DNA from: Hungatella sp.
Lineage (GTDB): Bacteria > Bacillota > Clostridia > Lachnospirales > Lachnospiraceae
Length of the DNA stretch: 64,000 bases
NCBI GenBank assembly: GCA_022792815.1
Contig: JAAWBS010000027.1
Location: forward strand, 1-64,000
Direction of reading: 5' to 3'
Shown in pieces: positions 40,589 through 49,667 of this stretch; positions within the stretch are counted from its first letter, which is position 1, and each line of letters begins with the position of its first letter. The notes beneath the pieces are model-generated. The model saw nothing but the letters and a program-made list of their open reading frames with translations. It was not told where the DNA came from and ran no database searches. A program made the translations under genes and the position numbers.

Positions 40589-41529
40589 CAACATATGTAG
40601 CAAAACGTACCGGTCAGATGATATTGATTATTTTCCTGATATCTGTATTTACATTTCTGCTGGTATCGATGATTCCCGGTGATCCCGTCTATGCCATGCT
40701 TGGCAGCGAGATCTCCCAGGAAGAGTATGACAGGGTGTTCTATGAACTGAAATTGGACCAGCCTGTGATCCAGAGGTATTTCAGCTGGCTTTTTGGCGCC
40801 GTCAGGGGTGACTGGGGCCAGTCCACCCAGTTCCACATGCCCACACTGGACGTGCTGATGGAGCGGGTGCCTATTACCCTGTTTTTTTCTTTGAGTGCTT
40901 TTGTCATCAGCATTCCTTTAGGGATCCTGTTCGGTGTCATCAGCGCGGTGCACAGAGGAAAAACAGCAGATACGGTGGTAACTCTTATTGCCAACATCAC
41001 CGCCTGTCTGCCCCAGTTCTGGATCGCCCTCTTGGTTATGTACATCTTTGCCATGAAGCTGGGGTGGCTGCCTTCTTATGGGTTTACCTGGTTTTCCCAG
41101 GATCCTGTCATGGGAATCAAGCAGACCATTATGCCCTTGTTCTGTCTGGCTCTGGGCGGAATCGCCACCACTACAAGGCAGACCCGCTCCAGTATGCTGG
41201 AGGTGATCCGTCAGGATTATGTGAGGACTGCCAGAAGCAAAGGGCTTTCCCGGAAAAAGGTGATCTATCTTCACGCCCTGAAGAACGCCCTGATTCCGGT
41301 GATCACTATCCTGGGCATGCGCCTTGGTTCCATGCTGGCAGGCTCCATGTTTGTGGAATCCGTATTCAACATCCCAGGCATGGGTTCCCTGTTTGTCAAG
41401 GCCATCCAGTCCAGAGATATTCCCGTAGTCCAGGCCTGTGTGCTGGTGACTGCCCTGGTATCCTGTATCATCAACCTCTTGACGGATATCCTGTACGCTG
41501 TGGTGGACCCGAGAGTCCGTTTTGAATAA
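40585..41529 (+). CDS. ABC permease, DppB/OppB type
   Basis: 314 aa with six membrane helices. GDPVYAMLG near the N-terminus and the EAA loop RSKGLSRKKVIYLHALKNAL are family features. ATG 40585 follows AGGAGGGGAG and overlaps the upstream stop. In this context the transporter probably carries uronate-containing oligosaccharides rather than peptides. Confidence 0.88.
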   Translation: MTTYVAKRTGQMILIIFLISVFTFLLVSMIPGDPVYAMLGSEISQEEYDRVFYELKLDQPVIQRYFSWLFGAVRGDWGQSTQFHMPTLDVLMERVPITLFFSLSAFVISIPLGILFGVISAVHRGKTADTVVTLIANITACLPQFWIALLVMYIFAMKLGWLPSYGFTWFSQDPVMGIKQTIMPLFCLALGGIATTTRQTRSSMLEVIRQDYVRTARSKGLSRKKVIYLHALKNALIPVITILGMRLGSMLAGSMFVESVFNIPGMGSLFVKAIQSRDIPVVQACVLVTALVSCIINLLTDILYAVVDPRVRFE

Positions 41530-41540
41530 GGAGGTGCCCT

Positions 41541-42395
41541 ATGAAAAATAGCGACAGATGGAAAAAGACAATAAAAACCTTATTTGCAAGAAAGGTGGCA
41601 GTGTTCAGTGCTCTGGTGGTAGTGGTTTTCATCTTCCTTGCCGCATTCGCGCCTCTGATTGCCCCCTATGACCCCAATTATGCGGATTTTGCTTCTTTTC
41701 TCCAGGGGCCAAGCAGCACCCACCTTCTGGGAACGGACAATTACGGAAGGGATGTGTTGAGCCGTATTATCTACGGGACGAGAGTCAGCCTGATTATCGG
41801 TGTGCTGGCCGTCATGATCGCCTGTGTCATCGGGACCTTCTTCGGCATGGTGGCCGGATATTTTGGGGGAATTGTAGATGATGTGATCAGCCGCCTTATG
41901 GAGGCCATCCGCGCCATTCCCCAGATTATTCTGGCCATGGCCTTGACGGCGGTGTTCGGAAGCGGGATCCGCAACCTGGCCATCATCTTAGGGATCTCTT
42001 CCATGGCAGGCTATGTGCGGATGATGAGAGGACAGGTGCTGACCATCAAACAGGCGGATTACATTATGGCGGGAAAGCTTCAGGGAAACAAGGACTTCCG
42101 GCTGATGTTTAAGCATATTCTTCCCAACAGTATTTCCCCCATCATCGTAATGATGACCCAGCAGGTAGGCTCCACCATCCTTTCGGAGGCGGGACTCAGC
42201 TTTTTGGGACTGGGAATCAGCGCACCTACGGCCTCCTGGGGCAGTATGGTTAGTGAAGGACGCCTGTTTTTGATGCAGAATCCGGTCTTTGCCCTGACGC
42301 CCGGTATCTGTGTGGCGGTCCTGGTGATCTGCCTGAATATGTTCGGCGACGGCGTCCGCGATGCCCTTGACCCAAGGCTTCGTGGCGAGGTCTAG
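41541..42395 (+). CDS. ABC permease, DppC/OppC type
   Basis: 284 aa. The N-terminal helix is followed by LLGTDNYGRDVLSRIIYG and the EAA loop with HILPNSISPIIVMM. AAGGAGGTG precedes ATG 41541. Confidence 0.9.
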   Translation: MKNSDRWKKTIKTLFARKVAVFSALVVVVFIFLAAFAPLIAPYDPNYADFASFLQGPSSTHLLGTDNYGRDVLSRIIYGTRVSLIIGVLAVMIACVIGTFFGMVAGYFGGIVDDVISRLMEAIRAIPQIILAMALTAVFGSGIRNLAIILGISSMAGYVRMMRGQVLTIKQADYIMAGKLQGNKDFRLMFKHILPNSISPIIVMMTQQVGSTILSEAGLSFLGLGISAPTASWGSMVSEGRLFLMQNPVFALTPGICVAVLVICLNMFGDGVRDALDPRLRGEV

Positions 42396-42397
42396 GA

Positions 42398-42432
42398 GGA
42401 AGGCAAATGCGCAGCATTTTTAGGATGCCTTC
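42398..42432 (+). promoter_or_regulatory. Intra-operon hairpin with a decoy ribosome site
   Basis: GGAAGGCA (42398-42405) pairs exactly with TGCCTTCC (42425-42432), with an inner ATGC/GCAT. The left arm includes AGGAGGAAGG followed by an ATG that opens no gene. It may tune expression of the ATPase relative to the permeases. Confidence 0.4.
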
Positions 42433-42505
42433 CGACGTCCTGGCAGGTGACGTGAAGCGTCGCGTGCCGATACCTTGATAATACCAGGAGGAAGGAGAGA
42501 TCAGA

Positions 42506-44533
42506 ATGGAACATTTGTTAGAGATAAAGAATATAGAGACCTGCTTTAAGACCGACGGCCAGCTGGTAAAGGCGGTGGATAACGTGTCCATGTACATAAA
42601 TCCCGGAGAGATCGTGGGAATCGTGGGGGAGTCGGGAAGCGGAAAATCTGTTACCATGATGAGCAGTCTCCAGCTCATAAGCTCCCCGGGAAAGGTGACG
42701 GGAGGAGAGGTCTATATCCGGGGAAATGAAAAAAATATGCTGGAATACGGGCCGGAGAGTGAGGAGATGCGCCATATGCGGGGCGGAAGGGTGAGCATGA
42801 TCTTCCAGGAGCCCATGACTTCCTTGAACCCGGTGCTGACCATCGGCTACCAGATCCAGGAAAATATTATGGAACATCTCCATTTGAGCAAGGAGGAGGC
42901 GAAAAAGCGCACCATCGAGATGTTGAAGATGGTGAATATCCCAGACGCGGAGCAGAGGTTTGACTACTATCCCCAGCAGTTTTCCGGCGGTATGCGGCAG
43001 AGGATCATGATCGCTATGGCTATGTCCTCCGAGCCCACGATTCTGGTGGCTGATGAGGCTACCACGGCCCTGGATGTGACCACCCAGGCCCAGCTCCTTG
43101 AGATGATTCGGGATATTGCCAAGAAGACCAACACAGCCGTATTTATTGTCACCCACAACCTGGGGATTGTGGCCCGGTTTGCGGAGCGGATCTACGTGAT
43201 GTATTCGGGCAGCGTGGTGGAGATGACGGATGCAGGGAGGCTCTTTGCCAATCCGGAGCACCCGTATACCAGGGCCCTTTTGAGAGCCATCCCAAGGCTT
43301 GACGACCCCAGGGACCGGATCCTGATTCCCATCGATGGGCTTCCGCCCAACCCTGCCACCCGTCCGGAGTACTGCCCCTTCTATGAGCGGTGCGAGTACC
43401 GGATGGACAAGTGCAAGGATATGAAGAAACCGGAGCTTATGGAACTTGAGCCGGGACATTCTGCGGCCTGTCATTTGACAGAGGAGGAAAAAGCCGCAAA
43501 GGCAGAGGAGATCGCGGGCAGGCTACTGAAAAAAGCGCCGCGGATTGAGGCAGGCGAAGAGCTGTGTCTGGAAGTTAAAAACGTGAGAAAGTACTTCCCC
43601 ATCTACAAGGGCATGATGCGAAAGAAGGTGGGAGAGGTAAAGGCCATTGAGGACATCAACTTCAGTGTCAGGAAAGGGGAGACCTTAGGCATCGTGGGAG
43701 AGTCTGGGTGCGGAAAGACTACGCTGGCCCGGTGTATCATGAGAGTGTACCGGCCGGAAGAAGGAGAGATCTTCTTCGGGGGAACGGATATCGCAAACTT
43801 TAATGATAAGCAGCTCTATCCCTACCGGAAGCGGATCGCCATGATCTTCCAGGATCCTTTTTCCTCCTTAGATCCCAGACAGACGGCAGAATCCATCGTG
43901 GGGGAGTCATTGCTTTTACACAAGCTGGTGAAGAGTAGAGAAGAATATGTGACGAGAGTGGATGAGTTGTTTCGTATCGTGGGCCTGGACCCGGCCCTAA
44001 AATACCGGGTGCCCCATGAATTTTCAGGCGGCCAGCGTCAGAGGATCGGCATCGCAAGAGCCCTGTCCTCCAACCCGGACATGATAATCTGTGACGAGCC
44101 TATATCGGCCCTGGATGTATCCATTCAGGCTCAGATCATCAACTTATTGGAGGAACTCCAGGCCAACCTTGGGCTTGCCTATCTGTTTATTGCCCATGAT
44201 CTGGCTGTAGTAAAGCATATCAGCAACCGGATTCTGGTAATGTATCTAGGACGGGTGATGGAGATTGCGGAGTGTGAGGAACTGTACCGCAATACGCTCC
44301 ATCCCTACACTCGGACGCTGCTGAGCGCGGTGCCGGTGGCGGATCCGGCGGTGGAGGCTCAAAGAGAGAGGGTTCCGATCCGGGGCGAGGTGCCAAGTTT
44401 GACCAACCGTCCTTCGGGATGCCCCTTCCATGACCGGTGTCCTCATGTGGCAGACCGATGTAAAAAAGAAGTGCCCACATTAAAAGATACCGGAAACGGT
44501 CATGAGGTGGCCTGTTTCCTGTATGATAAATAA
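42506..44533 (+). CDS. Fused ABC ATPase (DppD-DppF type)
   Basis: 675 aa with two complete ATPase units. The first has GESGSGKS and FSGGMRQR; the second, from about residue 350, has GESGCGKT and FSGGQRQR. Each ends with the Cys-containing oligopeptide-type extension (CPFYERCEY and CPFHDRCPH). Usually these are two genes; here one chain powers the transporter. Confidence 0.9.
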   Translation: MEHLLEIKNIETCFKTDGQLVKAVDNVSMYINPGEIVGIVGESGSGKSVTMMSSLQLISSPGKVTGGEVYIRGNEKNMLEYGPESEEMRHMRGGRVSMIFQEPMTSLNPVLTIGYQIQENIMEHLHLSKEEAKKRTIEMLKMVNIPDAEQRFDYYPQQFSGGMRQRIMIAMAMSSEPTILVADEATTALDVTTQAQLLEMIRDIAKKTNTAVFIVTHNLGIVARFAERIYVMYSGSVVEMTDAGRLFANPEHPYTRALLRAIPRLDDPRDRILIPIDGLPPNPATRPEYCPFYERCEYRMDKCKDMKKPELMELEPGHSAACHLTEEEKAAKAEEIAGRLLKKAPRIEAGEELCLEVKNVRKYFPIYKGMMRKKVGEVKAIEDINFSVRKGETLGIVGESGCGKTTLARCIMRVYRPEEGEIFFGGTDIANFNDKQLYPYRKRIAMIFQDPFSSLDPRQTAESIVGESLLLHKLVKSREEYVTRVDELFRIVGLDPALKYRVPHEFSGGQRQRIGIARALSSNPDMIICDEPISALDVSIQAQIINLLEELQANLGLAYLFIAHDLAVVKHISNRILVMYLGRVMEIAECEELYRNTLHPYTRTLLSAVPVADPAVEAQRERVPIRGEVPSLTNRPSGCPFHDRCPHVADRCKKEVPTLKDTGNGHEVACFLYDK

Positions 44534-44560
44534 CCATTATAAAAGTAGGAGGAATAAGTT

Positions 44561-46210
44561 ATGAAGTTAACAAAGAAAATCTTGTCCATGACACTGGCGG
44601 CAGCCATGGCGGCAGGAGCCCTCGCCGGATGCGGCGGAAATCAGTCCACCCCTGCCACGACAGATCAGACTCAGGCGGCAGGCGAGGCCGCTACAGCGGA
44701 TCCCGGCAGCGGCAATCAGCCTGGGGTAACACAGGACCAGATGGAGACTTCGGGGGAGGCTGAGTCCGGCGGAAGCCTTGTGATCGCCATTCCCCAGACC
44801 CAAGGAACCTTCTTTATGCCCCAGTCAACCAGTACCAGTGACCGTTTCGGTGCACAGCCTGTTCTGGAGCCTTTAGGTCGCTCGGATTCCGAGGGAAACT
44901 ATTATCCGTGGCTGGCAGAGGAATTTATTACGGATGCTGACAAGCTCACATTTACCATCAAGCTGAGAGAGGGCGTAAAGTTCTCTGATGGTTCTGACTG
45001 CAATGCGGAGGCAGTAGCCTGGAATATTGAACAGTATATTGACAACGGCAAGGCCAGTGAGATCGGAACACCTAAAAGTGTCAAGGTGGTGGATGATCTG
45101 ACCGTAGAGATTCAGTATGACAGCTGGGCCAACAACTGGGACAATGTAATCGGCGACATCTATATCTGCTCCAAGGCAGCTTACGATGCCAACGGCGAGG
45201 AATGGTGCAAGACTCATGCCGTAGGTACCGGCCCGTTCCTTTTGGAGTCCTTTATCGCCGACAACAAGATTACATATACCAAGAACGAAAATTACCGGTT
45301 GGAAGGGCTTCCTTACCTGGACAGACTGGAGATCGACATGATCACAGATACCAATACCATGATGTCTGCTCTTTTGAACAAAGAGGTGGGCGTGGCTATG
45401 AAGTTTGAAAATGAGGCAGTGATCAATGCCATCAAACAGGCAGGATTTGAGAGCATCGGCCAGAGAAACGCAAACTGTGCGGATATTAAGCACATTATCT
45501 GGAACAGCAAAAGTACAAATCACCCTATGGGAGATTTAAAAGTCCGTCAGGCGGTAATGCATGCCATCCAGTGGGATGATGTGGCAAAAGCACTGTCAGG
45601 CGGTCTGGGAGAGGCGACACCATTGTTCTGTACCTCGGACTCCTGGGCGTATTCCCCTGATGCGGAGTTCTATGAGTACAATCTGGATACGGCAAAACAG
45701 TTGTTGACAGAAGCGGGATATCCGAACGGTTTTGAAACCACTATCTATACCAAATCTTCTGACAATGATACGGCAACTGCATTCCAGGCTCTCTTAGCCC
45801 AGATCGGCATTCAGGCTCAGATTGAGGTCATGGATCGATCGGCTCTGGATGCAATTCAAAAAGAAGATGATATCGACGGATTTATCGCAAACAGGGGTTC
45901 CAGCAAGATGGACTTTACCAACAACTATATCCGTCTGTACTCTTCCGAAGGAATCAAGAACCATGGAATCATGCTTCGCCCTGCCGAGTTTGAGGATCCC
46001 TTATTTGCAGCAAGAGCAGCAAAGAGCATTGATGAGAAGAAGGAGAATCTTCAGAAGGCGGCCATGGCCCTGGTTCACGATTATGTGATGATTACTCCTC
46101 TGGCTGTAGTATACTACCAGTCATTTGCGGTTCCCGGCCTGGCAGACAGCGGAATCTATGAAGTAAGCCTGGAGCAGTGGACACCGGAGGCTGTTCACTG
46201 GACAAAGTAA
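44561..46210 (+). CDS. Extracellular solute-binding lipoprotein, family 5
   Basis: 549 aa. Lipobox LAGC near residue 23, then a Thr/Gln-rich linker and the SBP_bac_5 fold (LREGVKFSDGSDCNAEAVAW, GTGPFLLES). It delivers the substrate to the Dpp-type permease. GGAGGAAT precedes ATG 44561. Confidence 0.9.
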   Translation: MKLTKKILSMTLAAAMAAGALAGCGGNQSTPATTDQTQAAGEAATADPGSGNQPGVTQDQMETSGEAESGGSLVIAIPQTQGTFFMPQSTSTSDRFGAQPVLEPLGRSDSEGNYYPWLAEEFITDADKLTFTIKLREGVKFSDGSDCNAEAVAWNIEQYIDNGKASEIGTPKSVKVVDDLTVEIQYDSWANNWDNVIGDIYICSKAAYDANGEEWCKTHAVGTGPFLLESFIADNKITYTKNENYRLEGLPYLDRLEIDMITDTNTMMSALLNKEVGVAMKFENEAVINAIKQAGFESIGQRNANCADIKHIIWNSKSTNHPMGDLKVRQAVMHAIQWDDVAKALSGGLGEATPLFCTSDSWAYSPDAEFYEYNLDTAKQLLTEAGYPNGFETTIYTKSSDNDTATAFQALLAQIGIQAQIEVMDRSALDAIQKEDDIDGFIANRGSSKMDFTNNYIRLYSSEGIKNHGIMLRPAEFEDPLFAARAAKSIDEKKENLQKAAMALVHDYVMITPLAVVYYQSFAVPGLADSGIYEVSLEQWTPEAVHWTK

Positions 46211-46240
46211 AAGAGTAAACGATGAAAGGGGAATAAAAGT

Positions 46241-47224
46241 ATGCTGGGAGATAAAATTAAAGTCCAGTCCAAAGTGGTGTCCGACTATACGGATGAACAG
46301 CTTTTGTTTATTAAACAGATGGGCGTAAAGTATGTATATGTTATTTTTAAGGATGAACACACGGATTACGATTCTGTCATGAGGACCAAAGAACGTCTGG
46401 ACAAATTCGGGCTGGAGATCACGGATGCAGGCAACATGCATCTTTATAAGAGCGACAAGATTCATCTGGGACTTCCCGGACGGGATGAGGCCATTGAGGC
46501 ATACAATCAGTTTAACCGGATTCTCGGAAAAGCGGGAATTCCCGTTGTGTATATGACATGGGAGCCCAATCAGGTGCTGACTACCAAATTCGCAGTAAGC
46601 ACTTGTACGAGGGGCGGAGTGGGACGCCTGGTAGATATCGAAGAATTGAAGACCCACCCTTACTCCCATGGAAGGCTGTTTACTAAAGAGGAGATATGGG
46701 AGAACTTCAAATATTTTCTTGACCGGGCACTGCCGGTATGTGAGGAGGCCAATGTAAAGATTGCCCTTCATCCCAACGATCCGCCGGTGGCATGCCTGAA
46801 AGGCATTTCCAACCTGATCACATCGGCAGAGGATTACAAACACGCCTTTGAACTTTCCGGCAACAGTCCGTATCTGGGAATGAAGATGTGTATCGGCTGC
46901 TGGCTGGAAGGCGGAGACCAGTTCGGCAATGTGCTGGAAGACATCAAATACTTTGTGGAGAATAAGAAAGTATTTGTGGTTCATTTCAGAAATGTGAGCG
47001 CCACGATTCCGTATTTTGAGGAGACTCTTCTGGAAGACGGATACATGGACATGTACGAGGTGATGAAACAGTTTGTCCGCTGTGACTATGATGGGGCCAT
47101 CCACGTGGACCATGTTCCCGTGTGGGGAGAGAGCGTAGGCGGCGAAAATTCGGCCTGGGCCTACAGTACCGGATATATGAAGGCTCTCTTAAGCTGTGCA
47201 AAAGCGGAGCTTAACAGACAGTAA
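46241..47224 (+). CDS. Mannonate dehydratase-like protein (UxuA family)
   Basis: 327 aa. IALHPNDPP, MCIGCWLEGGD and VHFRNVS match the metal-site pattern of D-mannonate dehydratase, a xylose-isomerase-like barrel of glucuronate breakdown. It is somewhat shorter than UxuA, so a related sugar-acid dehydratase is possible. ATG 46241 follows AAAGGGG. Confidence 0.75.
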   Translation: MLGDKIKVQSKVVSDYTDEQLLFIKQMGVKYVYVIFKDEHTDYDSVMRTKERLDKFGLEITDAGNMHLYKSDKIHLGLPGRDEAIEAYNQFNRILGKAGIPVVYMTWEPNQVLTTKFAVSTCTRGGVGRLVDIEELKTHPYSHGRLFTKEEIWENFKYFLDRALPVCEEANVKIALHPNDPPVACLKGISNLITSAEDYKHAFELSGNSPYLGMKMCIGCWLEGGDQFGNVLEDIKYFVENKKVFVVHFRNVSATIPYFEETLLEDGYMDMYEVMKQFVRCDYDGAIHVDHVPVWGESVGGENSAWAYSTGYMKALLSCAKAELNRQ

Positions 47225-47255
47225 CCATTGATGTGAGACGCAGACAGGTGATTCT

Positions 47256-48371
47256 ATGATAACTTACAAAAAACAATATAAGATGGAACCGGTATGGAGG
47301 AATCAGGACTGGGTTATGGAGAAAGCGCAGGCGGCCTTAAAGGCTCCTGTGCTCCACATCACCGATCTTGTCAGCTCCAGAAGCGAGGGGGGTCCCCATG
47401 ATTATTATTCCAACGGGGATTATTGGTGGCCGAATCCTGACACCGAGGACGGGCTCCCTTATATCCAGAGAGACGGACAGACCAACCCGGACAACTTTAA
47501 CGGCCATCGGATCATTATGTGCCAGATGCGCACCAATGTGGTACATCTCACATCAGCCTATGTACTGACTGGTGAGGAGCTGTATGCAGACAGGGCAGTG
47601 ACCCACTTAAAGGAATTTTTTCTGGATAAAGAAACCTATATGGTGCCTCATCTTCAGTACGCCCAAGCCATTCTGGGGGTCTGTTCCGGGCGGGGCATCG
47701 GGATTATTGACACGCTCCATCTGGTGGATGTGGTATTCTGTATTGAACATCTGAAACACTGCCGGGCCATGACAAAAGAGATCTACACCGGACTCAAAAC
47801 ATGGTTTTGCCGGTATCTGGGCTGGATGTTAACCGACCCGAACGGGATTCAGGAGATGAATAAGGACAACAACCATGGCGTATGTTTCTTTGTTCAGGCC
47901 GCGGCGTTTGCTCTCTTTACGGACAATGAACGGATTGTGGATTTTTGCCGGGACTGCTATAAGAAGGGACTGTTAAATCAGGAGGCGGAGGACGGTTCTT
48001 TCCCCCGGGAGACAGGGAGAACCAAGCCATACAATTATTCCATCTTTGTGGTGGATAATATGGTTTCTCTGTGCCACCTTCTTTCCAAGCCGGAGGACAA
48101 TCTGTGGGAGTATGAATCTCCGGCGGGGAGAAGTATTAAGAAGGCCTTGGATTTTATCACTCCCTATGTACTTGACAAGTCTGCCTGGCCCTATGAACCG
48201 GATGTGATGCACTATGAAGCGTTTCCTGCCAGAACCGGATATATGATGTTAGCCGGGTGCACTCTGGGACGTGAGGAATTGTTAACGTTATATGACAACC
48301 TTCCCGTGGAGTCCACAGACGAGGAGGCCAGAAGAAACATTGCCACAAGACAGCCGCTGCTTTGGATGTAA
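47256..48371 (+). CDS. Alginate-lyase-family protein (cytoplasmic)
   Basis: 371 aa. GDYWWPNPD, NNHGVCFFVQAAAFALF and YNYSIFVVDNM fit the (alpha/alpha) toroid of the alginate lyase superfamily. No signal peptide, so it acts on imported oligosaccharide. With the dehydratase it suggests use of uronate oligomers. The exact polymer is not readable. Confidence 0.72.
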   Translation: MITYKKQYKMEPVWRNQDWVMEKAQAALKAPVLHITDLVSSRSEGGPHDYYSNGDYWWPNPDTEDGLPYIQRDGQTNPDNFNGHRIIMCQMRTNVVHLTSAYVLTGEELYADRAVTHLKEFFLDKETYMVPHLQYAQAILGVCSGRGIGIIDTLHLVDVVFCIEHLKHCRAMTKEIYTGLKTWFCRYLGWMLTDPNGIQEMNKDNNHGVCFFVQAAAFALFTDNERIVDFCRDCYKKGLLNQEAEDGSFPRETGRTKPYNYSIFVVDNMVSLCHLLSKPEDNLWEYESPAGRSIKKALDFITPYVLDKSAWPYEPDVMHYEAFPARTGYMMLAGCTLGREELLTLYDNLPVESTDEEARRNIATRQPLLWM

Positions 48372-48461
48372 GATGTAAGAAGAAAGAAGAGGTGGAAACC
48401 ATCCCCAGCATCCCCAGTGTTTCCCTATGGCATTTCCATGTTCTGTATGTTACCATTATTT

Positions 48462-48489
48462 TGTAACATAAATGTAAAATATTTGTAAC
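48462..48489 (+). promoter_or_regulatory. Three WalR-like boxes at 11-bp spacing
   Basis: TGTAAC (48462), TGTAAA (48473) and TGTAAC (48484), each separated by five bases. This matches the WalR (YycF) consensus TGTWAH-N5-TGTWAH with an extra half-site, one helical turn apart. It lies 59 bases upstream of the CAP-protein start, suitable for activation. Confidence 0.6.
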
Positions 48490-48547
48490 GATTCAGAAAT
48501 ACTACAGCGGTTGCAGATATTGGCAGAGAACAAGGAGGAGAGACACG

Positions 48548-49561
48548 ATGAGGAGACTTGTATTCTATGCGGCAGCAGCTGTGGCCATGTCAGGGACCAC
48601 AGCCATGACATCACAGGCGGCAGTGAGCACATACATAACAGGAGGAAGCTGCGGCGGATGGGCCGGAGGAAATCAGGGGGGATGTGAGGGAAACTATTTT
48701 TCCGGCGGCAGCTATTCTGTGGACCAACTTCTGCAGATGGTTACATCGTCTGGTTCCGGCAGCTGCGGGAACGGATGGGGAGGAGGTTTCACACTGCCGG
48801 GTGGTTCGGGCAGTCAGGGCGATATCCTGGCTCCTGATTACGACTGGTCAGGCTGCCCCGGCGGGAGCCAGGGGACAGGAAATCCATGGACCTGGTGCCC
48901 TGACGGACAAAATCCGGACTGCTTTTATCCGGGAGACAGCGGCAGCTGCGGTGCTCCCGGGTGTGGAGATTCCGGCTGCCAGACTCCGGGTACAGGAAAT
49001 CCGGGAGGCGGCAGCGGGACGGATAAGCCGGGAACCGGCGGCGGTACAGGGACAGAGACTCCCGGAACAGGCGGAGGAACCGGAGGCGGTACAGAGAACC
49101 CTGGGACCGGAGGAGGCGCCGAGACGGATAAACCGGGAACAGGCGGAGGCACCGACAACCCGGGTACTCAGGTGCCGGATTCGGACCAGGCTTATATCCG
49201 GCAGGTGATCGAACTGGTCAACGAGGAGCGGGCTAAAAGAGGACTTTCTCCTGTGACGGAGGATTCCGGCGTGTCGGCCGCGGCTGCGGTGCGGGCCCAG
49301 GAGATCACGCGGTCCTTCTCCCACACGAGACCGGACGGAACCTCCTACAACACCGTACTGAACCAAAGCGGAGTCAGCTATATGGGAAGCGGGGAGAATA
49401 TCGCTTACGGACAGCAGACTCCCGCAGCAGTGATGAACGGATGGATGAACAGCCAGAGTCACAGGGACAATATTCTCAACGGAAATTATTCCAAGATCGG
49501 CGTAGGATACTATGAAAATGCAGGCGGAGTGAAGTACTGGGTACAGCTGTTTACCTACTAA
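48548..49561 (+). CDS. Secreted CAP/SCP-domain protein with Gly-rich repeats
   Basis: 337 aa. A signal peptide (cleavage near SQAA) is followed by a Gly/Cys-rich region, then repeated GTGGG and PGTGGG units (about 140-210), and a C-terminal CAP domain (VIELVNEERAKRGLSPV, SHTRPDGTSY, GSGENIAYG, SHRDNILNG). CAP domains occur in wall-associated and spore-coat proteins. AAGGAGGAG precedes ATG 48548. Confidence 0.85.
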   Translation: MRRLVFYAAAAVAMSGTTAMTSQAAVSTYITGGSCGGWAGGNQGGCEGNYFSGGSYSVDQLLQMVTSSGSGSCGNGWGGGFTLPGGSGSQGDILAPDYDWSGCPGGSQGTGNPWTWCPDGQNPDCFYPGDSGSCGAPGCGDSGCQTPGTGNPGGGSGTDKPGTGGGTGTETPGTGGGTGGGTENPGTGGGAETDKPGTGGGTDNPGTQVPDSDQAYIRQVIELVNEERAKRGLSPVTEDSGVSAAAAVRAQEITRSFSHTRPDGTSYNTVLNQSGVSYMGSGENIAYGQQTPAAVMNGWMNSQSHRDNILNGNYSKIGVGYYENAGGVKYWVQLFTY

Positions 49562-49630
49562 AGAAGAATGATACCCTTCCCCTGTTCGCAGCGGGGAGGA
49601 GGGCTTGGACATACCATATGGAAAAGCGGC

Positions 49631-49667
49631 AAAAGAGGGGTGAAATCCAGGATTTCACCCCTCTTTT
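49631..49667. terminator. Strong bidirectional terminator
   Basis: A 17-bp perfect stem: AAAAGAGGGGTGAAATC (49631-49647) with GATTTCACCCCTCTTTT (49651-49667) and loop CAG. It serves the CAP gene and the converging LacI gene, whose last codons it overlaps. Confidence 0.9.
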
